Part shown: positions 15,476-24,517 of the stretch, in pieces
Layout: each line of letters opens with the position of its first letter
Position numbering within the stretch: the first letter of the stretch is position 1
NCBI GenBank assembly: GCA_938015875.1
Contig: CALLXE010000012.1
Coordinates: 1-39,917 of the forward strand
DNA from: an uncultured Robiginitomaculum sp.
GTDB lineage: Bacteria > Pseudomonadota > Alphaproteobacteria > Caulobacterales > Maricaulaceae
DNA length: 39,917 bases
Reading direction: 5' to 3'
Notes under the pieces: generated by a model
Told to the model about the DNA's origin: nothing
What the model saw: the letters and a program-made list of their open reading frames with translations, nothing else
Database searches by the model: none
Position numbers and translations under genes: made by a program

Positions 15476-16108
15476 ATGAATGATATACACCACATTGTTT
15501 TTCCGCTCGCCCTGTCTTACGGTACGCGCGGCGGACCGCAGCGCGTCACAGAGATTGCAACGGCCGTTTCAGGGCGAGAGCAGCGTAACACAAAACTCTC
15601 CCAAAGCCGTCGGCGCTATGACCTTGGAGCCGGCGTAAAATCAACGGATGATCTGGAAACGATTATTACATTCTTCGAGGCCCGCATGGGGCAGCTTTAC
15701 GGATTTTTGTTTCGCGATCCGCTTGACCATAAATCTTGCAGTTTAAGCAAAGAGATGAGTGGTGATGATCAAATCATCGGCGAGGGCGACGGCGCGCAAA
15801 CCGTATTTATAATTACCAAAACATATAGCGACAGCGCAGGACAATATGTTCGGGATATTCGCTTTCCCGATCCGCAGACGCTGTTGATCAATATCGCGGG
15901 CACGCCGGCTCCGTTCACATTTGACGCTGCCGGCGGAACGGTTGTTTTCGATGCCCCGCCGCCGGCCGGTTCAGTCATTTCGGCCGGGTATGAATTTTAC
16001 ACGCCTGTGCGCTTTGATACCCCCCGTCTTGATATCTCTCTTGAAACATTTGGCGCAGGGCAGGCCGTGAACTTGCCTGTAACAGAGGTGCTGCCTCATG
16101 ACGGGTAA
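15476..16108 (+). CDS. GTA distal tail protein, DUF2460 (g12)
   Basis: Distal tail protein joining the tube to the baseplate (DUF2460/TIGR02217 family). Seen: 210 residues from ATG 15476 (AAAAGG 9 bases upstream); FPLALSYGTRGGPQRVTEIATAVSGREQRN near the N-terminus; RRRYDLGAGVKS; FFEARMGQLYGFLFRDPLDHKSC; and the repeated FDTPRLDISLETFGAGQAVNLPVTE end, all diagnostic. The frame is open further upstream inside g11, which I reject as the start. It overlaps g13 by 11 bases. Confidence 0.93.
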   Translation: MNDIHHIVFPLALSYGTRGGPQRVTEIATAVSGREQRNTKLSQSRRRYDLGAGVKSTDDLETIITFFEARMGQLYGFLFRDPLDHKSCSLSKEMSGDDQIIGEGDGAQTVFIITKTYSDSAGQYVRDIRFPDPQTLLINIAGTPAPFTFDAAGGTVVFDAPPPAGSVISAGYEFYTPVRFDTPRLDISLETFGAGQAVNLPVTEVLPHDG

Positions 16109-16733
16109 GGCAATGCGCACATGCCTGTGCTGGACCTTAACTCGCCGGGACGGGGTCCGTATGGGCTTTACCGATCATGACCGTGATTTAACCGTCAGCG
16201 GTTTGCTCCATCACGCTGCAAGCGGGTTCTCCCCTGCGGATATTGACTCAAAATCCGGCTTTGCTGTCGACAATAGCGGCGTATCCGGGTTTTTGACGCA
16301 CAGCGCGGTCACTGCCGCCGATGTCGATGCAGGCCTTTACGCAGGCGCTGAGATTAAAATATCACGCGGGGATTGGACAGATGTGCAGTCATTTACGCCC
16401 ATATGGACGGGGCATTTCGGCGTCATTGAACGCTCCGGCGAGGCTTTTACTGTAGAACTGTCCGGCCGGGCTGCGCAGCTTTTGCGCACGCAGGGCCGCG
16501 TGTTCTCCCGTCTTTGCGATGCGCGGTTTGGAGATAAACACTGCGGGCTGAACGCGGGTGATTTTGCGCCGGGAACGCAGTGCCCCCGTACGTTTTCCGC
16601 CTGCCGCGACCAATTTTCAAACACGCTGAATTATCGCGGCTTTCCGTATCTTATCGGAGATGACGCCATGCAGTCGGGGCCTGACGGATCGCCGGCCTTG
16701 GATGGTGGCTCGCGCTACGGTGAGATTTTATGA
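16098..16733 (+). CDS. GTA baseplate hub, DUF2163 (g13), Fe-S cysteines
   Basis: Hub protein of the GTA baseplate (DUF2163 plus C-terminal domain). Seen: 211 residues; CWTLTRRDGVRMGFTDHDRDL at the start; DSKSGFAVDNSGVSGFL; and four C-terminal cysteines, C140, C149, C162 and C169, in the pattern CDARFGDKHCG...C...C. The related RcGTA hub and phage lambda gpL are known to bind a [4Fe-4S] cluster through such cysteines, so the same is likely here. The start overlaps g12 by 11 bases; the stop overlaps g14 as ATGA. Confidence 0.92.
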   Translation: MTGKAMRTCLCWTLTRRDGVRMGFTDHDRDLTVSGLLHHAASGFSPADIDSKSGFAVDNSGVSGFLTHSAVTAADVDAGLYAGAEIKISRGDWTDVQSFTPIWTGHFGVIERSGEAFTVELSGRAAQLLRTQGRVFSRLCDARFGDKHCGLNAGDFAPGTQCPRTFSACRDQFSNTLNYRGFPYLIGDDAMQSGPDGSPALDGGSRYGEIL

Positions 16734-17155
16734 GCGGGATGCGCGCCGTTAACGCGGCTCGCCGCTGGATCGGGACTCCATACCAACACCAATGCAGCGC
16801 GCTTGGGGCGGGAACGGATTGCCTTGGCCTTATTCGCGGCGTTTGGCGCGAACTTTACGGCGCGGAGCCGATGGCTGTGCCGCCGTACACACCTGACTGG
16901 GCCGAAGAAACGGGCAAAGAGACGCTGCTGAGCGCGGCGCGGTCTTGCCTGATCGAAATCCCCCTTACTGACGCCGGCCCGGGCGACGTGCTTTTGTTTC
17001 GGATGTCGCCGGCGGCTTGCGTTAAACACGCCGCCATTAAATCCGGCGCTGATCGGATGATCCATGCCTATTGGGGGCGCAGCGTGGTCGAAACATTTTT
17101 AATCCCTTATTGGCAGCGCCGCTGCGTCTTTGCTTTTTCATTTTCAAAGGCCTGA
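16730..17155 (+). CDS. GTA NlpC/P60 cell-wall peptidase (g14)
   Basis: NlpC/P60 cysteine peptidase thought to cut peptidoglycan while the particle injects DNA. Seen: 141 residues; catalytic cysteine C31 in GTDCLGLIRGVWRE; H100 in VKHAAI; and a second polar candidate H112 in MIHAYWGRSV. The substrate-channel block DAGPGDVLLFRM is typical of GTA g14. The nucleophile and catalytic histidine are in place, so it should be active. It starts in the ATGA overlap with g13 and ends 3 bases before g15. Confidence 0.93.
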   Translation: MSGMRAVNAARRWIGTPYQHQCSALGAGTDCLGLIRGVWRELYGAEPMAVPPYTPDWAEETGKETLLSAARSCLIEIPLTDAGPGDVLLFRMSPAACVKHAAIKSGADRMIHAYWGRSVVETFLIPYWQRRCVFAFSFSKA

Positions 17156-17158
17156 TCT

Positions 17159-20100
17159 ATGACCACATTTGTTTTGCAGGGCGCGCGTAAAGCGCTTCCC
17201 TATATTGTGAATACGGCCGGGCGCGTGGCGCTGACCTATGCCAACGCTGCTATTAATAACGCTTTTGATCGCCGCACGTTCGAGGGGCCGCGTCTTGAAA
17301 GTTTGCATATTCAAACGTCCCGGGACGGCGCGCCAATGCCCCGGGTTTTTGGAAGAACGCGGCTCGCAGGGCAGGTTATCTGGGCTTCAAATTTTAAAGA
17401 AACATCGAACACAAGCAGCGCAGGCGGAAAGGGCGGCGGCCCCAAAACCCGAAATTACAGCTATTCCATCAGCTTTGCTGTGGGCCTTTGCGAAGGGGAA
17501 ATTGCATCCGTTGAACGGCTTTGGGCGAACGGGGAAAATTTAAAAAATTCTGGGCTTAATTACCGCGTTTATACCGGCAGTGAGACGCAAAACCCTGACC
17601 CGATTATCAGTTTGATTGACGGTCCGGATGCGCCTGCATTTCGTGGCACGGCGTATATTGTTTTTGAAGATTTTCCGCTCGATGATTACGGCGCGCGCTT
17701 GCCACAAATTAACGTCGAAATTCTGCGGGTGCCCAACCGCATCAGTGAGGCCCCGCGCCTTGAAGATATGATAAAAGGCGTTGATTTAATTCCCGGCTCC
17801 GGTGAATTTGTTTACGCGACGCAGGCCATAGAGGACACATCCATTCCGGGGCAAAGTCGTGCGATAAATATCAATAATTTATCAGGGCAAGCGGACGTAA
17901 AACTTGCTCTCGATCAACTGCAAAGCGCGCTGCCAAATTGTAAATCTGTCAGCATTGTTACGTCTTGGTTCGGAGACGATCTGCGCTGCGGTCAGTGCCG
18001 ACTGCGGCCCGGTACAGAGAGCCGGGATCGTAAAAGCGCGCCGCAGGAATGGCGCGTCGGAGGCGCAGACCGCGGGAATGCTTTTTTGATTTCCCGACAG
18101 GATGATAAACCTGTTTACGGCGGCACCCCGTCCGATCAAACTTTGATTGATTTAATTGCAGAGTTGAAATCACGGGATCTTAAGGTTTCGTTTTATCCCT
18201 TTGTTTTAATGGATATTAACCCGGTAATCGACCAGCCGAGCTTTCCCTGGCGTGGCCGCATTACGGCGAATCTATCCGGCGATGATCAAACTAGGCAGGC
18301 CGCTTTGAATGTTGACAGTTTCTTTGGAAACTGCGTGCCTTCTGATTTTACAATTACCGGCGACGGCGTCAATTATTCAGGCCCGCAAGAAGACAGTTTT
18401 CGCCGGATGATTTTACATTACGCGGCGCTGTGCAGCGCGGCCGGCGGGGTGGACAGTTTTATTATTGGTTCGGAAATGCGCGGTTTGACAACAGTGCGCG
18501 GGCAAAACCTATCCTATCCTGCCGTTGCGCAGTTTAAGCAATTGGCCGCTGATGTTCGCGTGCTTGTCGGGCCGCAAACCCGTCTGACCTACGCCGCCGA
18601 TTGGAGCGAGTATTTCGGTCATCATGCCGGTGGGAATACGGTCTTCCATTTAGATCCTCTATGGAGCGATCCGAATATTGATGCCGTGGGGATCGATGCT
18701 TATTTTCCACTATCAGACACGCGGGGGACGGGCGCTGACGCTGCGCCTGATGTTGAGGTTTTAACGGCGGCCGTCGAGGGCGGCGAGGGGTATGATTGGT
18801 ATTATCAATCGCCGGGTGATCGCGATAATAAATTGCGCACGCCGATTACTGACGGCGCGTATAAAAAACCATGGGTTTATCGCTTCAAAGATATTCGAAA
18901 CTGGTGGAGCCGGCCGCACTATAATCGCATTGCCGGAGTTGAGGAAGCCACACCGACGGGATGGACGCCGCAATCAAAACCGATTTGGTTGACCGAAGTC
19001 GGATGCCCGGCCGTTGACAAAGGCGCAAACCAACCAAATGTATTTTATGATCCGAAAAGCAGTGAAAGCTTTTTGCCTTATTTTTCCTCCGGACAGCGCA
19101 GTGACCTTGCGCAGCGCAATTACCTTCAGGCTTTAATCGAATATTGGGAGCCGGAGGCCGGCCATAATCCAATCAGCGATGTCTATGGCGGGCCGATGGT
19201 GGACCCTGATAACATTCATGCCTGGTGCTGGGACGCCCGACCTTATCCGGATTTCCCGGCCCGCCGCGATGTGTGGAGCGACGGCCCGAACTGGACCCTC
19301 GGCCATTGGCTGTCCGGCCGGCTCGGGACATCTATGCTGGGTGATGTGGTTTACGAAATTGCTTCTCGGGGCGGGGCAGCGGATATTGACGTGACAGGGT
19401 TAACCGGCGTTGTGTCCGGTTATGCCTTGGATCGCCCCATGAGCTCCCGCGCAGCGCTGGAGCCGCTCGCCCAAGCTTATGGCTTTACCTGTCTGGAAAC
19501 ACCTGCCGGGCTTCGCTTTCAAATGCTCGGAACCGGCAATACGGTTGAGTTAACTGCCGATGACATTGCAATTTCGCCGCAATCGCCCGCTGCGCCCGTT
19601 CTTTCGGTTCGCCGGACAGATGCGGCGCAGGCGCCGCAAGACGTGCGGCTGCACTATATTGATATCGGTCGTGATTATCAGCGCGGTATGGCGTCCGCAG
19701 CAGATCAAAGCGCCGCGCGCGATTATGTCACCGACATAGAAGCGCCGCTTGTGCTGGATGCGGGCTTGGCTAAATCGATGACGGAAACCTTACTCGCTCG
19801 CGCCTTGACTGCAGATCACGGGCTGAGTTTTGATATTATGCCAAGCGCGGGCGATTTAAAGCCCGGTGATGTCATCCGTCTGCCGCAAAATATTGGCGCC
19901 GGCGCCGGCTATTATGTCATTGAAGGACTGGACGGTCTGTCTGTGCGCAGCGTGACGGTGCAGCCTTTGTTTGCCGGTGGTCAGAGCGTCCAAAGCGGCA
20001 TCACCCCGCAGGCTTTACCGGCGATTGGGGCGACGCCGGCGCCGCAATTTTTCATGCTTGATGTCCCGCAGTTGACGGCCGGCGAGAACAGGCGCGGCCC

Positions 20101-20944
20101 GCTTGTGACGGCCTATAGCGCGCCATGGAGCCCGGTAACGGCATCTTTTGCCGGCGATTTCGCTGAAATAGATACGCCGGCGCAATTTGGGACATTATTG
20201 TCCGATCTGCCCGCCGGTCCCGTGGGGCGCTTTCATGCGCGCGGCGCGCTTCATGTTTCGGCCCCTGCCGCAATGCTGTCATCCGTTACGCGGGCGGCCA
20301 TGCTTAGCGGGCGAAATGCTCTGGCCCTGAGAACCGATTTGGGGTGGGAGATTATTCAATTTCAAAGCTCCGATCTGATTGCGCCGGGGGAATACCGCCT
20401 GTCCGGTCTTTTGCGGGGTCAAGCGGGCAGTGACGGGGTCATGCAAGACATGATCAGCGCCGGCGCGGCAATTATTATCCTCGGGCAGGGGCTTTATACC
20501 TTGCCCGTTGACAGCGCCCTTCGGGGCAGCGTCCTTGATATTTCCGTCAGCGCGCGGTCACGCAGCGACAGCCGAACTGAAACGGCGGACTATAACGCCG
20601 TTCACCTGATACCGCTCGCCCCTGTCCATCCCCGCAGCCGGGTATTACCCGATGGCAGCGTTCATATCAGCTGGACCCGCCGCACCCGATTGGGCGGTGA
20701 TGATTGGGCCGCCCGCGACGTGCCGCTTGGGGAGGATGAAGAGCGTTACGCCGTGGATTTATTGGACGGCGAAGTGGTCGTGTGGAGCTATGAAGTGACG
20801 CAACCAAGCCTGACATTGACGCCGCAAATCCTGCAGGGCTTAAATTTGCCAACTATCGGGGGGCTTACGGTCATTATCCGCCAAATCTCCCGCCTGTCAG
20901 GGCCGGGTTATCCGTTGCGGGCTGAAATAAAACTTTCGTCCTAA
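17159..20944 (+). CDS. GTA megatron baseplate/host-specificity protein (g15)
   Basis: Largest GTA protein, 1261 residues, forming the tail tip that penetrates the envelope. Seen: an N-terminal GATFVLQGARKALP-like membrane-active segment (about 1-35); a beta-rich hub domain with ESLHIQTSRDGAPMPRVFGRTRLAGQVIW (about 45-75); a glycosidase-like TIM barrel (about 280-640) with acidic candidates E439 (GSEMRGL) and E613 (WLTEVGCP) and the block VGIDAYFPLSD; and a phage-tail-3-type domain around 745-930 (DIMPSAGDLKPGDVIRLP). A beta-rich C-terminus completes it. The frame is uninterrupted, which argues against decay of the cluster. Confidence 0.94.
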   Translation: MTTFVLQGARKALPYIVNTAGRVALTYANAAINNAFDRRTFEGPRLESLHIQTSRDGAPMPRVFGRTRLAGQVIWASNFKETSNTSSAGGKGGGPKTRNYSYSISFAVGLCEGEIASVERLWANGENLKNSGLNYRVYTGSETQNPDPIISLIDGPDAPAFRGTAYIVFEDFPLDDYGARLPQINVEILRVPNRISEAPRLEDMIKGVDLIPGSGEFVYATQAIEDTSIPGQSRAININNLSGQADVKLALDQLQSALPNCKSVSIVTSWFGDDLRCGQCRLRPGTESRDRKSAPQEWRVGGADRGNAFLISRQDDKPVYGGTPSDQTLIDLIAELKSRDLKVSFYPFVLMDINPVIDQPSFPWRGRITANLSGDDQTRQAALNVDSFFGNCVPSDFTITGDGVNYSGPQEDSFRRMILHYAALCSAAGGVDSFIIGSEMRGLTTVRGQNLSYPAVAQFKQLAADVRVLVGPQTRLTYAADWSEYFGHHAGGNTVFHLDPLWSDPNIDAVGIDAYFPLSDTRGTGADAAPDVEVLTAAVEGGEGYDWYYQSPGDRDNKLRTPITDGAYKKPWVYRFKDIRNWWSRPHYNRIAGVEEATPTGWTPQSKPIWLTEVGCPAVDKGANQPNVFYDPKSSESFLPYFSSGQRSDLAQRNYLQALIEYWEPEAGHNPISDVYGGPMVDPDNIHAWCWDARPYPDFPARRDVWSDGPNWTLGHWLSGRLGTSMLGDVVYEIASRGGAADIDVTGLTGVVSGYALDRPMSSRAALEPLAQAYGFTCLETPAGLRFQMLGTGNTVELTADDIAISPQSPAAPVLSVRRTDAAQAPQDVRLHYIDIGRDYQRGMASAADQSAARDYVTDIEAPLVLDAGLAKSMTETLLARALTADHGLSFDIMPSAGDLKPGDVIRLPQNIGAGAGYYVIEGLDGLSVRSVTVQPLFAGGQSVQSGITPQALPAIGATPAPQFFMLDVPQLTAGENRRGPLVTAYSAPWSPVTASFAGDFAEIDTPAQFGTLLSDLPAGPVGRFHARGALHVSAPAAMLSSVTRAAMLSGRNALALRTDLGWEIIQFQSSDLIAPGEYRLSGLLRGQAGSDGVMQDMISAGAAIIILGQGLYTLPVDSALRGSVLDISVSARSRSDSRTETADYNAVHLIPLAPVHPRSRVLPDGSVHISWTRRTRLGGDDWAARDVPLGEDEERYAVDLLDGEVVVWSYEVTQPSLTLTPQILQGLNLPTIGGLTVIIRQISRLSGPGYPLRAEIKLSS

Positions 20945-20961
20945 CCCCCATTGCGCGGGCG

Positions 20962-20992
20962 CTTTCCTGTCTTACATTAGGCAGGAAAGGAG
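20962..20992 (+). promoter_or_regulatory. Hairpin covering the ribosome site of the DnaJ-like gene
   Basis: CTTTCCTG (20962-20969) pairs perfectly with CAGGAAAG (20982-20989) around a 12-base loop. The 3' arm is part of the ribosome site (GGAAAGGAG, 20984-20992), 6 bases before GTG 20999. There is no T-run, so it is not a terminator. Heat-sensitive control of a co-chaperone gene would fit, but this is untested. Confidence 0.5.
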
Positions 20993-20998
20993 CCGGCT

Positions 20999-21898
20999 GT
21001 GGCAGAAGATCCGTATAAATTACTGGGTATATCCAAAGGCGCGAGTGATGATGAGGTGCGTAAAGCCTATCGCGCGCTGGCTAAGAAGCTGCATCCGGAC
21101 GTCAATCCGGACCCGGCAGCGGCAGACCGTTTCAAAAAGATCAGCGCGGCTTATTCCCTTTTGTCCGATAAAGACATGCGCGCGCGTTATGACAGCGGGC
21201 AGGTTGACGGGCAGGGGCAACAGCAAAGCCCGTTCCATAATGCGGGCTTTGGGCAACGCGGCCCCAACGGCCAAGCCGGCGGATTTCAGGGCGGCGGCTT
21301 TGATGATATGGGCGATATATTCTCATCTTTGTTCGGCATGCAAGGCGGCGGTAATCGCGGCGGCGCGCGCCTGCGCCCGCAAAAAGGCGGCGATATTCGC
21401 TTTTCTCTGAAAATTGACTTTGTCGAAGCCGTAAAAGGTGCGGTAAAATCCGTGCAGATGGGCAATGGTCGCAAGTTAAAAATCACCATTCCGCCCGGAA
21501 CCGAAGACGGCAGTGTCCTGCGCCTTCGCGGCAAGGGCGACGCCGGCGCTCATGGCGGCCCGCGCGGTGATGCGAAAGTCGATATTACTGTGCGAAGCCA
21601 TAAGTATTTTAAACGCGACGGGGACATATTGCGCCTCGATTTACCGATCACCTTGGCAGAGGCGATTTCGGGAGCGAAGATCACTGTGCCGACACCCGGC
21701 GGCGATGTTAAAATTTCTGTGCCCAATGGTTCAAGCAGCGGTAAAACTCTGCGTCTTAAGGGCAAAGGAATAAAGGGTGGCGACATGCTTGTGCGCCTTA
21801 TGGTGACTCTGCCTGATGACATGGCGGCGCTGGAGTATTTTTTAAAAGAGCATCCGGGCAGTGCAGACGGGGATCCGCGCAGTAATTTGGCGCTTTAG
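20999..21898 (+). CDS. DnaJ-like co-chaperone without zinc finger (CbpA type)
   Basis: J-domain co-chaperone that would stimulate DnaK and deliver substrates. Seen: 299 residues; a J domain with the essential HPD at 32-34; a Gly/Phe-rich linker (about 73-125); and two beta C-terminal substrate-binding domains (TVRSHKYFKRDGDILRLDLPITLAEA). There are no CxxCxGxG zinc repeats, so it is CbpA/DnaJ type II rather than full DnaJ. The GTG start is supported by GGAAAGGAG 6 bases upstream. It lies 54 bases after GTA g15 on the same strand with no clear terminator between, so some co-transcription is possible. Confidence 0.92.
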   Translation: MAEDPYKLLGISKGASDDEVRKAYRALAKKLHPDVNPDPAAADRFKKISAAYSLLSDKDMRARYDSGQVDGQGQQQSPFHNAGFGQRGPNGQAGGFQGGGFDDMGDIFSSLFGMQGGGNRGGARLRPQKGGDIRFSLKIDFVEAVKGAVKSVQMGNGRKLKITIPPGTEDGSVLRLRGKGDAGAHGGPRGDAKVDITVRSHKYFKRDGDILRLDLPITLAEAISGAKITVPTPGGDVKISVPNGSSSGKTLRLKGKGIKGGDMLVRLMVTLPDDMAALEYFLKEHPGSADGDPRSNLAL

Positions 21899-21977
21899 GC
21901 GGGGCATATACGCTTCACAACCTGCGCTAAACATCCTATTCACAAAACGTTCAGATGAGCCGGGGCATACAAAAATC

Positions 21978-22331
21978 ATGTTAAAACGCATCACAGTAAC
22001 AGTTCTGACCGCCGCGGCGCTTTGTGCGCCGGGTTTTGCGTCGGCTAACCCTCATAGCGCGGATCGCAGCCATGACAGGCAGGCCTCCCCTTACGCGCTG
22101 CCGCTTGCGCAGGGCTTTACGTCGGCGCGCCCGGTTCTCATTCCCATGCAAATTGCGGCTGTGTCTGTTTCTCCCAGCCAAGCCAAGTCAATTGCGCTTC
22201 GGGCCAATCGCGGCGCGGAATTCCTTGATATCAAACTTGTAGGCGGTAAGACTTACATTGTTCGCCTGATGAAGGCCGGCCAGCGATTCGATGTCAGAGT
22301 GGATGCGCGCTCCGGACAGATTGTCGGCTGA
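21978..22331 (+). CDS. Exported PepSY-domain protein
   Basis: Small periplasmic protein of 117 residues: an N-terminal signal peptide (about 1-23, ending FASA) and a C-terminal PepSY-like domain (about 55-117) with LRANRGAEFLDIKLVGGKTYIVRLMKAGQRFDVRVDARSGQIVG. PepSY domains are thought to inhibit or modulate periplasmic enzymes, and such genes often precede PhoP/PhoQ-like two-component genes, as here. The ATG at 21978 is chosen because the signal peptide begins there. The response regulator begins 58 bases after the stop. Confidence 0.82.
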   Translation: MLKRITVTVLTAAALCAPGFASANPHSADRSHDRQASPYALPLAQGFTSARPVLIPMQIAAVSVSPSQAKSIALRANRGAEFLDIKLVGGKTYIVRLMKAGQRFDVRVDARSGQIVG

Positions 22332-22389
22332 CCCTGACGCAGGCCAACCGGCGATAAGCCACAGTTATAAAGTTAAGGATGGGCGCATT

Positions 22390-23094
22390 ATGAGAGTTTT
22401 AGTCGTCGAAGATGATAAAGACCTGTCGCGGCAATTAGCCGAGGCTCTGCGCGACTCCGGTTACGCTGTGGATACCGCGCAAGACGGTGAAGATGGCCAT
22501 TTTCTCGGCGACACAGAACCGTATGACGCTGTTGTTTTGGATCTTGGCTTACCGACCATTGACGGCATTTCGATTTTACAAAAATGGCGTGCTGACGGAA
22601 AGTCTTTCCCTGTATTAATTCTGACGGCCCGCGATCAATGGAGTGAAAAAGTCTCCGGATTTGACGCCGGGGCGGATGATTATCTGACCAAGCCTTTCCA
22701 TACCGAGGAGTTACTGGCGCGACTTCGCGCTCTTATGCGCCGCGCCGCCGGTCACAGCACTGACACAATTGAAATCGGCGGGTTAACCGTTGATAACCGC
22801 AGCGCCCGTGCCTTTGTCGATGGTATGCCGATCAAGCTGACCTCTCATGAGTTTCGCCTGTTGAGTTATATGGCAGTTCATGTCGGGCGAGTCATTTCGC
22901 GCACTGAACTGGTTGAGCATATTTATGATCAGGATTTTGACCGCGATTCCAATACAATCGAAGTGTTTGTCGGTCGCTTGCGGAAAAAAATCGGTACAGA
23001 CCGGATTGAAACCGTCCGCGGCCTTGGTTACCGGCTGATGGACCCGAGCGGAAAGACCGGCAAAGTCGAAGCGATTGAAGACCACAGTAAATAA
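22390..23094 (+). CDS. OmpR/PhoP-family response regulator
   Basis: DNA-binding response regulator, 234 residues. Seen: a receiver domain with the acidic pair ED-D near residues 7-9, phospho-acceptor D51 in VVLDLGLP, T in ILTARD and K in LTKPF; a winged-helix effector domain (about 125-220) ending VRGLGYRLMD. AAGGATG precedes the ATG at 22390; the frame is open further upstream over the end of the PepSY gene, which I reject. The kinase gene overlaps its end by 20 bases, so they form one unit. It is most like PhoP/FeuP-type regulators. Confidence 0.93.
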   Translation: MRVLVVEDDKDLSRQLAEALRDSGYAVDTAQDGEDGHFLGDTEPYDAVVLDLGLPTIDGISILQKWRADGKSFPVLILTARDQWSEKVSGFDAGADDYLTKPFHTEELLARLRALMRRAAGHSTDTIEIGGLTVDNRSARAFVDGMPIKLTSHEFRLLSYMAVHVGRVISRTELVEHIYDQDFDRDSNTIEVFVGRLRKKIGTDRIETVRGLGYRLMDPSGKTGKVEAIEDHSK

Positions 23095-24517
23095 CCCCGG
23101 CCTCACTTTGGGGCAAAAAGCGACTTCGCGTCCGGCGTCATTGGTCGGGCGTTTGGTACGCGGCGCGGCGCTTTGGGCGCTGCCGCTTTTGGCTGTCACA
23201 GCCTTTGCACTGGTCTGGCTTTACCGCGTCTCCACCTACCAAATTTTTGACGAACCTTTAATCAGCACGGTGACCTCGCTGATTTCAAGCGCTGAAACGA
23301 TCCCCCAAGACAGTGGCGAGACGATTATTGCCCTGTCTAAAGAACCGCTCGATCCACGCTACCAACGCGCGCTTTCGGGCCGCTATTGGCAGATTATCTC
23401 ATCGGACGCGCAAATATCATCACGCTCGCTTTACGGCGGGGCAATTGAACTGACCCCGGAAGAGCAAAGCCGGCTGACCGATAATCCCGGACAACAAATC
23501 AGCGGCAGCAGTCCGGGGCCTGACGGCGAGAGCCTGCGGTTTGTGGCGCGCTCCGTCATTTTGCCGGATATAGACGCGCCGATCATCATGGCTGCCGCAA
23601 TGGACCAAAGCCCGGCCAAGCGGGCGATTAACCGCTTTGCCGTGCTGGCGATTTCTGTTTTGGCGGCGCTGACTTTGGGTTTGATCGCGGCGATTGTTTT
23701 GCAAGTGCGCTTGGGCCTTCGCCCCCTGTTTGAACTGCGAGACCGCGTTGCCGATGTGCGAGAGGGCGTAACGACCCAAGTCGAGGGCGCGTATCCGCGT
23801 GAAATTGCGCCGCTTGCGCAAGAGCTTAACTCCCTGATTACGCATAACCGTGATGTTGTAGAGCGTGCTCGCACCCATGTGTCCAATCTGGCCCACGCGC
23901 TGAAAACGCCGCTCGCGGTTTTGACAAATGAAGCTGATCGCCATCAGACGGAACTGGGTAATATTGTCGGCCGCCAAACCCGCACAATGACGTCTCAGGT
24001 GGAGCATCATTTGGCCCGTGCCCGCGCTGCCGCTCGCGCGCAAACGACCGGAACCCGCTCTGATATTTCTGCCTCAATAGAGGCTATGAGCCGTACATTG
24101 GCGCGCATATATGGGCAAAAAGATTTGGATATTGAAGCGGATTTAAGCCCGGATATTTGGTTTCGCGGCGAGAAAGCGGATTTGGATGAAATTGCCGGAA
24201 ACCTGCTTGATAATGCCTGTAAATGGGCCAAGGGCCGCGTTCGCGTTACTTTAATCGCCACCGGGGAGACGGGCTTTGCGGATTTAATTGTCGAAGATGA
24301 CGGACCGGGCGTAAAGCCTGAGAACTATCGTAAAGCGCTTCAGCGCGGCGAGCGCTTGGACGAAGCGATCCCCGGTACAGGCTTTGGGCTGTCTATTGTT
24401 GATGATTTAGTGCGCGCCTATAAGGGCGCGGTAACGCTGGGCCGCTCTGATTTGGGCGGGCTTAGCGTGACGCTGCGATTGCCGAGCGCGCTGCCGCCAA
24501 AGCCGGAGACGTCATGA
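23075..24517 (+). CDS. PhoQ/FeuQ-like sensor histidine kinase
   Basis: Membrane sensor kinase for the regulator just upstream. Seen: 480 residues from TTG 23075; two membrane segments (about 30-50 and 185-210) flanking a periplasmic sensor domain; a HAMP region; the H-box HALKTPLAVL with H274, a form found in PhoQ-like kinases; N-box LLDNACKWAKG; G1 VEDDGPGV; and G2 GTGFGLSIV. The start codon is uncertain: no ATG is available before the first membrane segment, and the TTG overlaps the regulator by 20 bases. The stop overlaps the next gene as ATGA. Confidence 0.9.
   Translation: MKTTVNNPGLTLGQKATSRPASLVGRLVRGAALWALPLLAVTAFALVWLYRVSTYQIFDEPLISTVTSLISSAETIPQDSGETIIALSKEPLDPRYQRALSGRYWQIISSDAQISSRSLYGGAIELTPEEQSRLTDNPGQQISGSSPGPDGESLRFVARSVILPDIDAPIIMAAAMDQSPAKRAINRFAVLAISVLAALTLGLIAAIVLQVRLGLRPLFELRDRVADVREGVTTQVEGAYPREIAPLAQELNSLITHNRDVVERARTHVSNLAHALKTPLAVLTNEADRHQTELGNIVGRQTRTMTSQVEHHLARARAAARAQTTGTRSDISASIEAMSRTLARIYGQKDLDIEADLSPDIWFRGEKADLDEIAGNLLDNACKWAKGRVRVTLIATGETGFADLIVEDDGPGVKPENYRKALQRGERLDEAIPGTGFGLSIVDDLVRAYKGAVTLGRSDLGGLSVTLRLPSALPPKPETS

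Noticed and set aside
6770-20944. Interpretation as an integrated prophage
   Set aside because: No integrase, attachment-site repeats, regulator, replication or lysis genes are seen, while gene order and families match GTA clusters exactly.
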